From Flavobacterium sp. N2038 (GTDB lineage Bacteria; Bacteroidota; Bacteroidia; Flavobacteriales; Flavobacteriaceae), in NCBI RefSeq assembly GCF_025947185.1, contig NZ_CP110001.1:186001-250000 (forward strand): DNA of 64,000 nucleotides, in the 5' to 3' direction. The stretch's first letter is position 1. Every line of letters starts with the position of its first letter. The position numbers and the translations under genes are program-made. Below are positions 9,094-17,908 of the stretch, one piece after another. The notes under the pieces were generated by a model, which was not told where the DNA came from, did not search any database, and saw nothing but the letters and a program-made list of their open reading frames with translations.

Positions 9094-10323
9094 TTAGTTG
9101 AATTTACTCTTCACAAACCATCTGTCGTTGAAAGAGAAACTTACACTAAAGTTCATGTAGTTTTCCTGAATCAGGCCAGCTGATGTTGTTCCTTTTTTAC
9201 CAAACTCAATCCCAAGGTTTACATTTGAGAATGATCCGGTGATTGGGAAACCAGCTCCTAAAGTCACTCCAACATCATTGATAGACTGATTGTTAATTAC
9301 CAAACCTAGTTTTTCGTATTTCAAACCAGCTCTGTATGTAATTCTGCTAAAGTAATTACTAAATGAAGTATAGTTAGGAATAAAATAACCTCCCACAGCA
9401 TATTTTGAATACTTTTCATAACGAACATTATCGCTTGAATTGTAGTAATTAGCATATTGTCCATTACCCTGAAAAGCCAAAGTAGTTCCAACAAGCCATT
9501 TTCTTGCTTCCCCGATACCGGCACCAATTGTCAATTTATTTGGCAATTTTAATTTTGTTTCAACCGCATCGTAAATTATAGGATCCGGATCTGAATAAAC
9601 CGAAATTACTCTCGAGTTGGTCGAATTTAATGTACTTGCAAAAGTATAATTTAAACTTGTAAACAATCCTAACTTCTTGCTTAATTTAGCTTGATACATG
9701 GTTCCAATATTAAAATTGACACCCGATAATTCAGATAAATTCGTCTCAGTTGTTACATCTGCAACATCTGTAATTCCTTCAATACTTAATGTTGTAATTT
9801 TTCCAAAATTGTACTGTACATCTGCACCAATATTCCAGTTTGGTTTAATCTTATAGGCTAAACCTAAAAACACTTTATTTACACCACCTTTTCCTTCAAA
9901 CTGACCGCTTGCTGCATTAGGATCTGCTGTATTATCATCTAAGATCTTATACCCTACAGAAGACAATGGAACTAAACCAAATGAAGCCCCAAATTTACCC
10001 ATTGGAATCCCTAACGCTAAATAATCAAAAGTTGCTCTTTGTGCTTTTGAAGATTCGTTATCATTTTTTAATGTTGATGTTCCAAAAGAACCTCCAACAG
10101 AAAAAGTCGTCTGAATCAAACTAGCATAACTTGCCGGGTTATCAATATTCAAGTGAATACTATCCTGCTCAACGGCAACTCCGGCCATAGATCTAAATTC
10201 AAGCGTACCTTTGAATCTTGAGTCTCCAATTCCGTAAAAAGAATATGGTGAAGCTGTACCTTGCTGAGCAAATGAAACGAATGAAACAAGCAGACAAGCG
10301 CTTATTATAATTTTTTTAATCAT
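9094..10323 (-). CDS. Outer membrane beta-barrel protein, 409 aa
   Basis: A clear signal peptide (MIKKIIISACLLVSFVSFAQ) is followed by a FadL/PorV-like opening (SPYSFYGIGDSRFKG, MAGVAVEQDSIHLNIDNPAS). Many alternating amphipathic strands continue to an aromatic terminal strand (FSFNDRWFVKSKFN). This is the look of a Bacteroidota outer membrane barrel of unknown cargo. The start codon overlaps the end of coaX by 8 bases, indicating translational coupling. FadL-type transport of hydrophobic molecules is possible but not shown. Confidence 0.75.
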   Translation of the reverse strand: MIKKIIISACLLVSFVSFAQQGTASPYSFYGIGDSRFKGTLEFRSMAGVAVEQDSIHLNIDNPASYASLIQTTFSVGGSFGTSTLKNDNESSKAQRATFDYLALGIPMGKFGASFGLVPLSSVGYKILDDNTADPNAASGQFEGKGGVNKVFLGLAYKIKPNWNIGADVQYNFGKITTLSIEGITDVADVTTETNLSELSGVNFNIGTMYQAKLSKKLGLFTSLNYTFASTLNSTNSRVISVYSDPDPIIYDAVETKLKLPNKLTIGAGIGEARKWLVGTTLAFQGNGQYANYYNSSDNVRYEKYSKYAVGGYFIPNYTSFSNYFSRITYRAGLKYEKLGLVINNQSINDVGVTLGAGFPITGSFSNVNLGIEFGKKGTTSAGLIQENYMNFSVSFSFNDRWFVKSKFN

Positions 10324-11050
10324 TGTCGGTTTTATATTGAAAAGTTTGATTCAAACTCTCTAGTAAGAAATTTGAATTGGCAAATATGGTATTTTTTAAT
10401 CGTTTAGCCAAAAAATCTGCATCGCCTCCCGTTAAAATTATTATAAAATTTGAAAAGTTTGCCCGATATTCATCGATAAAACCATCTATCTCATAGACGA
10501 ATCCATTAACAACACCAGAATGAATTGCCTGTGGCGTTGAGTTTCCGATATAAGAATCCGGATTCTCTAAGGCAAGCAAAGGCAGTCGTGCTGTAAAGTT
10601 ATGCAAAGATTCATAACGCAAACGAAGTCCCGGAGAAATGGCTCCGCCCAGATAATTATCGTTTTCGTCGATAAAATCGTAAGTTATGCAAGTTCCGGCA
10701 TCAATAACCAATCTATTTTGTTTTGGAAATTGTAATGTAGCCCCGGAAGCCAAAATCATTCTATCTATTCCTAAGGTTTTTGGCGTTGCATATTTATTTT
10801 TGAATGGAAAAATGTCTTCATGTGTAAAAAAGTGAACTTTCAATCGGTTTTCGAAAGCCAAAAAAGACTCTTTTTCAATTTTTCCAACCGAAGAAACGAC
10901 CAAATCGGAACAATTTGAAAATTTTATTAATATTTTTTCAATATTTTTTTCAAGCTCATTTTTCTCAAAAACAAAATTCTCAAGAGCAGTACTTCCCTCA
11001 AATACAGATGCTTTAATCCGAGTATTCCCAACATCAACAGTTAAAACCAT
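10316..11050 (-). CDS. coaX: Type III pantothenate kinase
   Basis: The start is the ATG at 11050 (MVLTVDVGNTRIKASVFEG), giving 244 residues, normal for CoaX. An upstream in-frame start at 11116 would run into the tRNA promoter. The family motifs are present: DVGNT phosphate loop at 6-10, TLGIDRMILASGA, VIDAGTCITYDF, GGAISPGLRLR and the late ILTGGDA. The enzyme phosphorylates pantothenate, the first step of coenzyme A synthesis, in the cytoplasm. It is the first gene of the leftward cluster that continues to the PpiD-type gene. Confidence 0.93.
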   Translation of the reverse strand: MVLTVDVGNTRIKASVFEGSTALENFVFEKNELEKNIEKILIKFSNCSDLVVSSVGKIEKESFLAFENRLKVHFFTHEDIFPFKNKYATPKTLGIDRMILASGATLQFPKQNRLVIDAGTCITYDFIDENDNYLGGAISPGLRLRYESLHNFTARLPLLALENPDSYIGNSTPQAIHSGVVNGFVYEIDGFIDEYRANFSNFIIILTGGDADFLAKRLKNTIFANSNFLLESLNQTFQYKTDND

Positions 11051-11103
11051 ATTTACTTTTTTACTTCTGCGAAGATACAAATTGATTTTTTTAAAAAAAT
11101 GTT

Positions 11104-11133
11104 TTGCACAAATCAAAAATGGTTATATATTTG
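11104..11133 (+). promoter_or_regulatory. Promoter of tRNA-Phe
   Basis: TTG at 11104-11106, 19 bases, then TATATTTG at 11126-11133: an exact match to TTG-N19-TAnnTTTG. It lies 16 bases before the mature tRNA 5' end. Confidence 0.75.
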
Positions 11134-11149
11134 CACCCGCAACAAGCAC

Positions 11150-11222
11150 GGTACCTTAGCTCAGATGGTAGAGCAATGGACTGAAAATCCATGTGTCCCT
11201 GGTTCGATCCCTGGAGGTACCA
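11150..11222 (+). tRNA. tRNA-Phe (anticodon GAA)
   Basis: The cloverleaf can be folded by eye. The acceptor stem is GGTACCT with AGGTACC, the D arm GCTC...GAGC, and the anticodon stem ATGGA/TCCAT around the loop CTGAAAA, which places GAA at 34-36. The T arm CCTGG-TTCGATC-CCTGG has one T-T mismatch. The discriminator is A. The terminal CCA is not encoded. The length is 73 nt. Confidence 0.95.
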
Positions 11223-11223
11223 C

Positions 11224-11251
11224 AAAACCCGAATAGAAATATTCGGGTTTT
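11224..11251 (+). terminator. Terminator of tRNA-Phe
   Basis: A 12-bp perfect stem (11224-11235 with 11240-11251), a GAAA tetraloop, then a T-rich tail. It starts one base after the discriminator. The stretch 11252-11493 shows no gene. Confidence 0.88.
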
Positions 11252-11493
11252 TTGTTTTTATTATTTTTAGTAAATATTTTACTGTAAAGTCCTATCAATA
11301 CAAAGGTTCACAAAGTTTCAAATAAGTTTTCCCGACCTTTCTTTTTTTTATTGTGCAACTTTTGAACAAACTTCAGAGTCAATAAACAAATCCTTTTTGT
11401 TAAAAAAACATCCTGTAGCTAAAAAACTATCTGATATATTCGTAAAACTATATTTTCATATTTTAACCTTTACTAAATATATAAAATTGCTTT

Positions 11494-11706
11494 ATGGATA
11501 AAACTTCTATTAAGGGCATTTAGAAAGTGATTTCGGCCTCTTCTATGGGCATCATGATTGAATGGTATGATTTTTACATTTTCGGGAGTTTAGCAGTCGT
11601 TATTTCTGAAATCATAATTCTTTTTATTCTCACCCCGCTAATCGTTTTAGGCTTGGGAACTTTTGGCTATTTTTCTTTGATTCGAGAATACAACGAGAAA
11701 AAATAA
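11494..11706 (+). pseudogene. Remnant of an MFS transporter with a large internal deletion
   Basis: From ATG at 11494 the frame reads MDKTSIKGI, then TAG at codon 10, then KVISASSMGIMIEWYDFYIF, and ends with ILTPLIVLGLGTFGYFSLI and a natural stop at 11704. The first block matches the N-terminal helix of proline/metabolite:H+ symporter-like MFS proteins (the SSxGTxIEWYDFYIFG signature). The second block looks like the last helix and cytoplasmic tail of the same family. About 400 residues between them are gone, with the frame preserved across the junction near codon 38-44. The deletion and the early stop make it a dead gene. Confidence 0.8.
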
Positions 11707-11724
11707 CCAAAACTACTCAAACAG

Positions 11725-11758
11725 AAAAGGGCTGCCTAATGAAACAGACAGCCCTTTT
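11725..11758. terminator. Hairpin terminator between the MFS remnant and the amylase gene
   Basis: A 10-bp stem AAAAGGGCTG with CAGCCCTTTT (11725-11734, 11749-11758). It is symmetrical enough to stop transcription from both sides. It lies about 100 bases past the amylase stop and resembles the hairpin at 15134-15161. Confidence 0.7.
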
Positions 11759-11856
11759 ACTTTACTAACTAACCAAATTTTACATGCTCTTTTTATAGTT
11801 TTAGACCTAGAAATACGATTTCGTTTTTGCCTAAAATCCTTTAAAAATTGACATCT

Positions 11857-14730
11857 TTATTTTTTAATAAATTTCATTACCTGAACTTTATTATTTTCAT
11901 CCAGTGCTTTTACAAAATATAATCCTGTTTTTAACTCGCTTACACCAAACTGAAAATCTACATTTCCACTTGAAGCAAAGCTTTTTACTAATTGACCTGA
12001 TATTGCATAAACCTGCACTTTTGTAGTCGCAATATTCAGGGTAAAATAATTAACTACCGGATTTGGGTATAAATTAACCGTATTTCCAGTTTCAAATTCA
12101 GGCAGCGCCAAATTGGCTGTTTTATTTCCGTAGATTCTGTACTCTCCCGGACCTAAATTTATTGTAGCATTTACATCGGTAACATTTAAGGTTGTATTCT
12201 CCATCAGGTTGTACCATGCTCCCGCATATTGAAATCCTGTTGCAACATTCTTTGCCGTAACATCAAAATTGGCAATGATTAGCACATCTTTTAATTGTGT
12301 CGCTGCAAGATTGCTGTTTGTAATTTTTATATTTACAGTTACTGCACTTGTATTTGCCATAGTAGCGGTTCCTAAAAACACAGGTTCTGTAACTTTCATG
12401 TTGATCATTTTTGCCCAATCATAATAAATCTTATTACGATTTGTATCTCCCAACCAATTTTCTGCCCATTGTGGTTGCGGCTTCGTATCTAATTTACAAT
12501 CGCCGCCAATCGTTGCCGAAGTGTCATTTATAGTACCATTATTACACGTATAAATTGAATCATCCCACCCTAACTCACCAAAATGCCAAATCATTTTTGG
12601 ACCAGGAACCAGTAATGAAACGGCGCCAATTGCTGACATTCTTGACAAAGCCGTATTCAATGTTTTTACATTGTAACTTCCTGCCGAATTTCCATATTTT
12701 ACATTTTTATACATCAAACGTTCTTCGTCATGACTTTCGGCATAACCCATTAAACGGTTTCCTGTAAAGCCATGATTAGAACTCATCATTCTTGATATAT
12801 TACTAGTATATCCCATAGACAATTCATTGTACTGATCTGTCATTTTACCCCACATCATAACTCCTTTGCTTGGTGTTTCTCCCACTCTGTAATTTGCCCA
12901 TTGTTGCTCTTCAAGATCAGAATTTCCTAAATGTTCAAAAATAATGTAATGTGTCGGGTCAAGACTCCAAGAATAATCTGCATATTTTCTTAAAACATCA
13001 ACTCTATCCTGCTGATATCCATCTGTACAAGCCTGATCTGAAGCTGTACATGCTTGTGTAAATCCTTTGGTTAAATCCCAACGGAAACCATCAATTTTAT
13101 ACTCTTCAATCCATTGTTTGATAACACGATCTACATAATATTGTGTTTTTGCAGATTGATGATTAAAATCTTCCCCTACACTATAGGTATGTTTTGCAAC
13201 GGTATTAAAGTATGGATTTTCTGTCGTTGGAGAACCAAAGCCGTCTCCGTCCGGATCATTCATCCACATTCTTATCATTGGGTTTCTCCCGAAAGCATGA
13301 TTTAAAGCCACATCCAGAATAACAGCGATTCCGTTTTGATGACACAAATCGATAAGCTCCTTTAATTTATCTGATGTACCGTAAAATTTATCTAATGCCA
13401 TATGAAACGAGGTATTATACCCCCAACTTTCATTGCCTTCAAACTCCATTACCGGCATTAATTCGATAGCATTAATTTTAAGCGTTTTAAAATATTCAAT
13501 TCGATCTATTAAACTTTGAAAATTTCTTGTAGCATCAAAATCACGAACTAAAACCTCATAAACTACTAACTTGTCTTTTTCTGGCTTTACAAAATTCGTA
13601 ACCTGCCAGTTGTAAGGCGTTTGTCCTGTTTTAAGAACGGTAACTTCAAAGCTCTGACCTGCCGGATAAGCGGGAATATTTGGATAAGAAGTTGCCGGAA
13701 TCGAAGGATCATCATACGGCGACAACACTAAAGTTGAATAAGGATCAGCGACTTTTACCATTGATGGAGAATTCGCAAGAGGCGTTTTATCAACAACCCA
13801 ATATTGATATGTATTATTTTGTCCAGAAACCAATCCTGTCAATTCCAGCCAGAATTTACCTGAAACCGGATCTTTTTTCATTGCATATGCTGTTGTTGGC
13901 TGCCAATTATTAAAACTTCCGGCAACGTAAACAAAATCCTTTAAGGGTGCATCTAAAACCAGAGTCGCTTTTGTTGCATCTGCAGTATTGTAATTTATTC
14001 CATCTACCAATCCAGCCGGCATTGCCTCTGAAACTGTGTTTGGATCGATAACGACCGAGAATTTTTTCACAACCGTCGTTGCCCCCTGAGTAACCGCTAA
14101 TTCGTAACTCTGATTATCAACAATACCAGTATGATTGAATGCGTAACTGGATGTACTTGTGTTGGCGTTAATCTCAACTCCATTTGATTTTAAAACATAA
14201 CTTGCGACACCATTTGTATTTGTTGCTGCAATATTAAAAGCAGAACCTGAAGCCAAAATTGTACTGCTGTTTTCAGCAGGAGAATTTAGCGTTACCTGAA
14301 AAGAGCCAACATTCAGAAAAAAGTCAGAACAAGATGGTGCTAATTTTAAGGTTTGAGATCCGTTAGCGTTTCTAAATACAAGCCCCATTTTTACTGCCGC
14401 AGCTTGCTGAGTCGCATTTAATCCAAAATAAATGCTTGGTGTAATGGTGATACTCCAGGTACCATTTGCATTTTTTGTCATCAGACCAACACCATCATCG
14501 GCACCCCAATTTCCTTTGGTAACCTGCCATGGATTGGCTTCGGTACCAATTCCTGAATGCATATAAACTTTCGTCGGATTAGTGCCCATTGTATTACAAG
14601 TACTTGATGTAAATGAAGCTGTAATCGTTATGGACTGATTTACCTGAAATACAGCCGGGGAAACTGTAATTTGCTGAGAATATGCAGTAATCGATAATAA
14701 AAAGAGAATTAAAAGTATAGTTTTTTTCAT
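11857..14730 (-). CDS. Secreted multidomain GH13 alpha-amylase with T9SS sorting signal
   Basis: 957 residues. Domains in order: a signal peptide (1-18); a beta-sandwich region; a CBM48/early-set domain near 255-345 (VYVAGSFNNWQPTTAYAM); a GH13 catalytic barrel from about 385; and a type IX secretion C-terminal domain near 885-957 (NLYPNPVVNYFTLNI to the terminal KVQVMKFIKK). The GH13 regions are intact: DVALNH (Asp473), GFRWDLTKG (nucleophile Asp552), IIFEHLG (acid/base Glu599) and ESHDEE (His667-Asp668). The T9SS domain predicts export to the surface or the medium, giving the first cut of starch outside the cell. The gene lies downstream of susCDE in the same direction but has its own upstream region with two putative operators. 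Confidence 0.93.
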   Translation of the reverse strand: MKKTILLILFLLSITAYSQQITVSPAVFQVNQSITITASFTSSTCNTMGTNPTKVYMHSGIGTEANPWQVTKGNWGADDGVGLMTKNANGTWSITITPSIYFGLNATQQAAAVKMGLVFRNANGSQTLKLAPSCSDFFLNVGSFQVTLNSPAENSSTILASGSAFNIAATNTNGVASYVLKSNGVEINANTSTSSYAFNHTGIVDNQSYELAVTQGATTVVKKFSVVIDPNTVSEAMPAGLVDGINYNTADATKATLVLDAPLKDFVYVAGSFNNWQPTTAYAMKKDPVSGKFWLELTGLVSGQNNTYQYWVVDKTPLANSPSMVKVADPYSTLVLSPYDDPSIPATSYPNIPAYPAGQSFEVTVLKTGQTPYNWQVTNFVKPEKDKLVVYEVLVRDFDATRNFQSLIDRIEYFKTLKINAIELMPVMEFEGNESWGYNTSFHMALDKFYGTSDKLKELIDLCHQNGIAVILDVALNHAFGRNPMIRMWMNDPDGDGFGSPTTENPYFNTVAKHTYSVGEDFNHQSAKTQYYVDRVIKQWIEEYKIDGFRWDLTKGFTQACTASDQACTDGYQQDRVDVLRKYADYSWSLDPTHYIIFEHLGNSDLEEQQWANYRVGETPSKGVMMWGKMTDQYNELSMGYTSNISRMMSSNHGFTGNRLMGYAESHDEERLMYKNVKYGNSAGSYNVKTLNTALSRMSAIGAVSLLVPGPKMIWHFGELGWDDSIYTCNNGTINDTSATIGGDCKLDTKPQPQWAENWLGDTNRNKIYYDWAKMINMKVTEPVFLGTATMANTSAVTVNIKITNSNLAATQLKDVLIIANFDVTAKNVATGFQYAGAWYNLMENTTLNVTDVNATINLGPGEYRIYGNKTANLALPEFETGNTVNLYPNPVVNYFTLNIATTKVQVYAISGQLVKSFASSGNVDFQFGVSELKTGLYFVKALDENNKVQVMKFIKK

Positions 14731-14799
14731 AATTTTAGTTAAGATATTTTAAAGCAAAAACTGAGATAATTAATAAAGATATCTTATTAACTGTAAATC

Positions 14800-14817
14800 C
14801 ACTACAGCGTTTTCGAA
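14800..14817 (-). promoter_or_regulatory. Putative LacI-type operator, copy 2
   Basis: CACTACAGCGTTTTCGAA on the plus strand. It matches the copy at 14825-14842 and the susC copy (plus or reverse orientation), with consensus CACTAC-N-RCGTTKTCG. It lies about 70 bases before the amylase start, just upstream of a weak -7-like TATCTTTA (reverse strand, 14774-14781). Confidence 0.6.
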
Positions 14818-14824
14818 ATTGAGT

Positions 14825-14842
14825 CACGACAACGTTGTAGTG
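14825..14842 (-). promoter_or_regulatory. Putative LacI-type operator, copy 1 (best palindrome)
   Basis: CACGACAACGTTGTAGTG is an 18-bp palindrome with only one mismatched pair, centred on AACGTT. LacI-family operators usually have a central CG. The flanking bases on the minus strand (AAAGTTTT-AAA) are also shared with the susC copy. The rest of the amylase-to-susE spacer (14843-15133) is AT-rich and shows nothing further. Confidence 0.7.
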
Positions 14843-15133
14843 TTTAAAACTTTATTTTAAATCACCGAAAATTATTATAAAAATGAAATTCCTAAATGGC
14901 TTATTTTAAACTCCTTTTATTATCAAATAAGCACATATCTCTATGCTAATTACTCAAATTAATAAAAAACCACTCAGTTAAATGTGTTTCATCATTTACA
15001 ACATCAGCAGATTGGGCACATTATTTTAAACTCTTTTAGCATTAAATTTTACTTGCATTTATTTACTGCAATTGCAAATTATTAAAAACAGAAAAATATC
15101 CGGATACAGGTTTATTTCAAACAATTACATAAA

Positions 15134-15161
15134 AAAAGGGCTGTCTTACGACAGCCCTTTT
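15134..15161 (-). terminator. Terminator of the susCDE operon
   Basis: A perfect 12-bp stem (15134-15145 with 15150-15161), loop TTAC, flanked by A and T tracts. It lies 18 bases past the susE stop. Confidence 0.88.
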
Positions 15162-15179
15162 AAAATCTATTTATAAGTA

Positions 15180-16358
15180 TTACAATCCTGAAACAACAGC
15201 AGTTCCATCAAAATTCACTACTAATTTTGGTTTAGCACCAGCAGCAACTACAAAGTTTTTACCTGTACCACCATCACCAACAAAAAGTAAATCACCTACA
15301 TTGTATGTCCAGCTTCCTTCACTTCCGTTAATGTAAATACCAGTATTTTTAGATCTGAATTTCATTTCTCCTGCGGTAATATCTGTTCCTGCATATGCCC
15401 AAGTGTTTGATGCAAAATCATACCCCATTGCGCTTTCGTCATTCCATCCACCAGCAGTAGCAGCACCAATTACACCCCAGTTCATTTTTATAACTTTAAC
15501 TTTCATTGCATCCATATCAACACGAACATAGTATAATCCAGCACCGTCAGCCTCAGCAACTTTAAGATCGCTACTCGCGCCTGAGTCTTTTAAACTAAAT
15601 TCTTGTCCTCCAGAAATTGCAGCAACTGCTCCATCTGTACCATAGTTACCATTATCCCAAGTTTTTCCGTCTCCTGTAAATTTGAATCCATCTCCAATAG
15701 CAACTTTTACATAAGCTTCAAAAACTTTTGTACCTTTTTTCGAATCTCCAACATACTTCATTGAAAGACCATTTTTCTCATCCCAGCCAGATTTTCCATA
15801 ATAAGCTTGTGGAGCACCAACTAAAAATAATGTTGGAGTAATAACCACAATTTTTTCGTAAGCATTAATTTTCATTAATTGTGTTGTAGAATAACCAACC
15901 ACTAAAGATTTTTCAGCAATTGCTTTAACACGCACATCAAATTCAGCCAAAGTACCAAATTTAATTTTTGCTTTTCCATTAGAAATCAATGTAGCACTTA
16001 GTCTATTTACAGCTGCATTTAAATCTCCAAAAGTAAAAGCTTGTGATGTAGTTGAAACACTAGTTGAAAACACATCTACAGCGCTAGAAAAATCACTCCC
16101 AGCCGGAGCAATTTGAATGTAATAGCTTACCGGTCCGTTGTATTGTAAATTTGCTGCAGACCATTTAAAAGTACCTGCTTCTTTATCTTCATTTACATCT
16201 TGTTGAACAGCATATTCAGCAGGTGCCGGAAGAGCTTCCAAAACTGGTAAAGTTGTTATTTTTTCGTTTTCGTTTACGATAATATCCGGATCGTCATCAC
16301 TACATGATGTTACAGCAAATGCAAGTAGTCCTAGTAATAAAAAAGTTAATTTTTTCAT
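15180..16358 (-). CDS. susE: SusE/SusF-type starch-binding outer membrane lipoprotein
   Basis: 392 residues. The signal peptide ends in a lipobox, AVTSC, with Cys19, followed by Asp residues (SDDDPD) typical of surface-exposed lipoproteins in this phylum. An N-terminal SusE domain holds FKWSAANLQYNGPVSYYIQI. Two later beta-sandwich modules start near LFLVGAPQAYYGKSGWDEKN and WGVIGAATAGGWNDESAMGY, repeating the SusE/F carbohydrate-binding pattern with Trp residues. It should hold starch at the cell surface for SusCD. It is the last gene of susC-susD-susE, 22 bases after susD, and is followed by a terminator. Confidence 0.88.
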   Translation of the reverse strand: MKKLTFLLLGLLAFAVTSCSDDDPDIIVNENEKITTLPVLEALPAPAEYAVQQDVNEDKEAGTFKWSAANLQYNGPVSYYIQIAPAGSDFSSAVDVFSTSVSTTSQAFTFGDLNAAVNRLSATLISNGKAKIKFGTLAEFDVRVKAIAEKSLVVGYSTTQLMKINAYEKIVVITPTLFLVGAPQAYYGKSGWDEKNGLSMKYVGDSKKGTKVFEAYVKVAIGDGFKFTGDGKTWDNGNYGTDGAVAAISGGQEFSLKDSGASSDLKVAEADGAGLYYVRVDMDAMKVKVIKMNWGVIGAATAGGWNDESAMGYDFASNTWAYAGTDITAGEMKFRSKNTGIYINGSEGSWTYNVGDLLFVGDGGTGKNFVVAAGAKPKLVVNFDGTAVVSGL

Positions 16359-16380
16359 TTTGATTTATATTTTTATATTA

Positions 16381-17898
16381 TTAATATCCTGGGTTTTGTG
16401 GCAATAAGTTTTGGTTTGCATTGATTGCAGACTGAGGAAGAGGGAACAATCTATGGTTAGGATCTGTATCTGATTTTTCCCACCATACATTTTCAAATTT
16501 ACCGTTACGAATTAAATCCTGACGACGGTGTCCTTCCCACATCATCTCTCTACCTCTTTCAGCTAAAATATCATTCAAAGTGTAACCGCTTGTTTGAGTA
16601 ATTCCGGCTCTGCCCTTAATTTCATTTACTAATGCATCACCTGCACCAGCACCATTTAACCAAACTAAAGCTTCAGCTTTCATAAGCTTCACGTCTGCTA
16701 ATCTGAAAAGAGGAAAGTCATTACTTAAATTTTCTTTCGCTCCCGGAGCAATTTCCCATTTAACAGGTCTGGCTCCGGCCATTCTAATCTGCTCTTGCGT
16801 ATTTTGTCCAAGAGACATTTGTAGATTCGGAATATTAGCCGTAAAAACTAAGTTTGCATTCCCTGATTTAGGATCTAGAATAATATCTCCCGCTTTTGTT
16901 CTTTGCTGTCCTACAAGAATACCTGCTAACCTTTTATCATCTGCAGGAAATGTATTGTAGTGCGCTTCCAGAGTCGCAAAACCATTCCATGGAGCTGTAC
17001 TCATGTTGAAAGTCTGCTGAGACAAATCAATTAATGTACGCATATGAAGATTAAACCCTTTGTAAGTATCCTGATCAAAAGGAATTGTATAAATATTTTC
17101 TTTACAATTTTCATTTTGAGTTGCAAATGGAGCTAACGGATTAGATTCCAGAGAATATCCTAATGCCAATACTTTATCGCAAGCTGCGATAGCTTTCTCC
17201 CACATTGCAGTACCAGTATATACTTTTGCGTTCAGATACAATTTAGCCAAAAGTGTATACCCCATACCTTGTGTAATATCACTTCTTACAATTCCATCAT
17301 CACCTTGTTTTGGTAATAACGCTACGTTATCTTCTACATCTTTAACAATAGCTGCAAAAACTTCTGCTCTTGGTGTCTTTTTTGGAAACTCATCAGCACC
17401 TGTAAAAGTGGTTGGAAAAGCAACATCTCCAAAACTATCAATAGCTAAATAGTAGTAATAAGCTCTTGAAACTTTTACCTGAGCCAATACTTTAGCTACT
17501 CTTGGATTTGTTAAAGAAGCCGGAGTCAATGTCTCAATCGCATAATTAGCTTGTGGTACCGCAGAATAAATCATATTGTACAGATTTACAACTGCCTCAG
17601 TTTTTGGCCCCCATGTATGTCTTGATAAAGCTCTCCACTTACCACTATCATCCCAGTCTGCTCCTCTTGTAGGACAAACTGCTTCATCAGAGCTTAACTC
17701 CTGAGCAAACCACCATCCGCCATTATCAAGCATTGCTTGTGTTTTAGCAAAAACAGGAGTAGCAAGATTTAAAGCTTGTTCTGTTGTCTCAGGATATTGC
17801 TCTCCTGTCAAATACTCGCTATTTGTTGTATCTAGATCAGTACAAGAAAAAGCTAAAAAGCTTAAACCTAATACTGTTATTTTATTTTTTAGTTTCAT
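16381..17898 (-). CDS. susD: SusD/RagB-type starch-binding lipoprotein
   Basis: 505 residues, usual for SusD. The lipobox LAFSC gives Cys19. The N-terminal helical part contains the TPR-like pairs of SusD proteins (ALNLATPVFAKTQAML, VSRAYYYYLAIDSFGDVAFP). The C-terminus has the family pattern RGREMMWEGHRRQDLIRNGK and LFPLPQSAINANQNL. SusD caps the SusC barrel and binds the oligosaccharide. It starts 10 bases after susC ends, so the two are translated together. Confidence 0.95.
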   Translation of the reverse strand: MKLKNKITVLGLSFLAFSCTDLDTTNSEYLTGEQYPETTEQALNLATPVFAKTQAMLDNGGWWFAQELSSDEAVCPTRGADWDDSGKWRALSRHTWGPKTEAVVNLYNMIYSAVPQANYAIETLTPASLTNPRVAKVLAQVKVSRAYYYYLAIDSFGDVAFPTTFTGADEFPKKTPRAEVFAAIVKDVEDNVALLPKQGDDGIVRSDITQGMGYTLLAKLYLNAKVYTGTAMWEKAIAACDKVLALGYSLESNPLAPFATQNENCKENIYTIPFDQDTYKGFNLHMRTLIDLSQQTFNMSTAPWNGFATLEAHYNTFPADDKRLAGILVGQQRTKAGDIILDPKSGNANLVFTANIPNLQMSLGQNTQEQIRMAGARPVKWEIAPGAKENLSNDFPLFRLADVKLMKAEALVWLNGAGAGDALVNEIKGRAGITQTSGYTLNDILAERGREMMWEGHRRQDLIRNGKFENVWWEKSDTDPNHRLFPLPQSAINANQNLLPQNPGY

Positions 17899-17908
17899 GA
17901 TTTATGTA

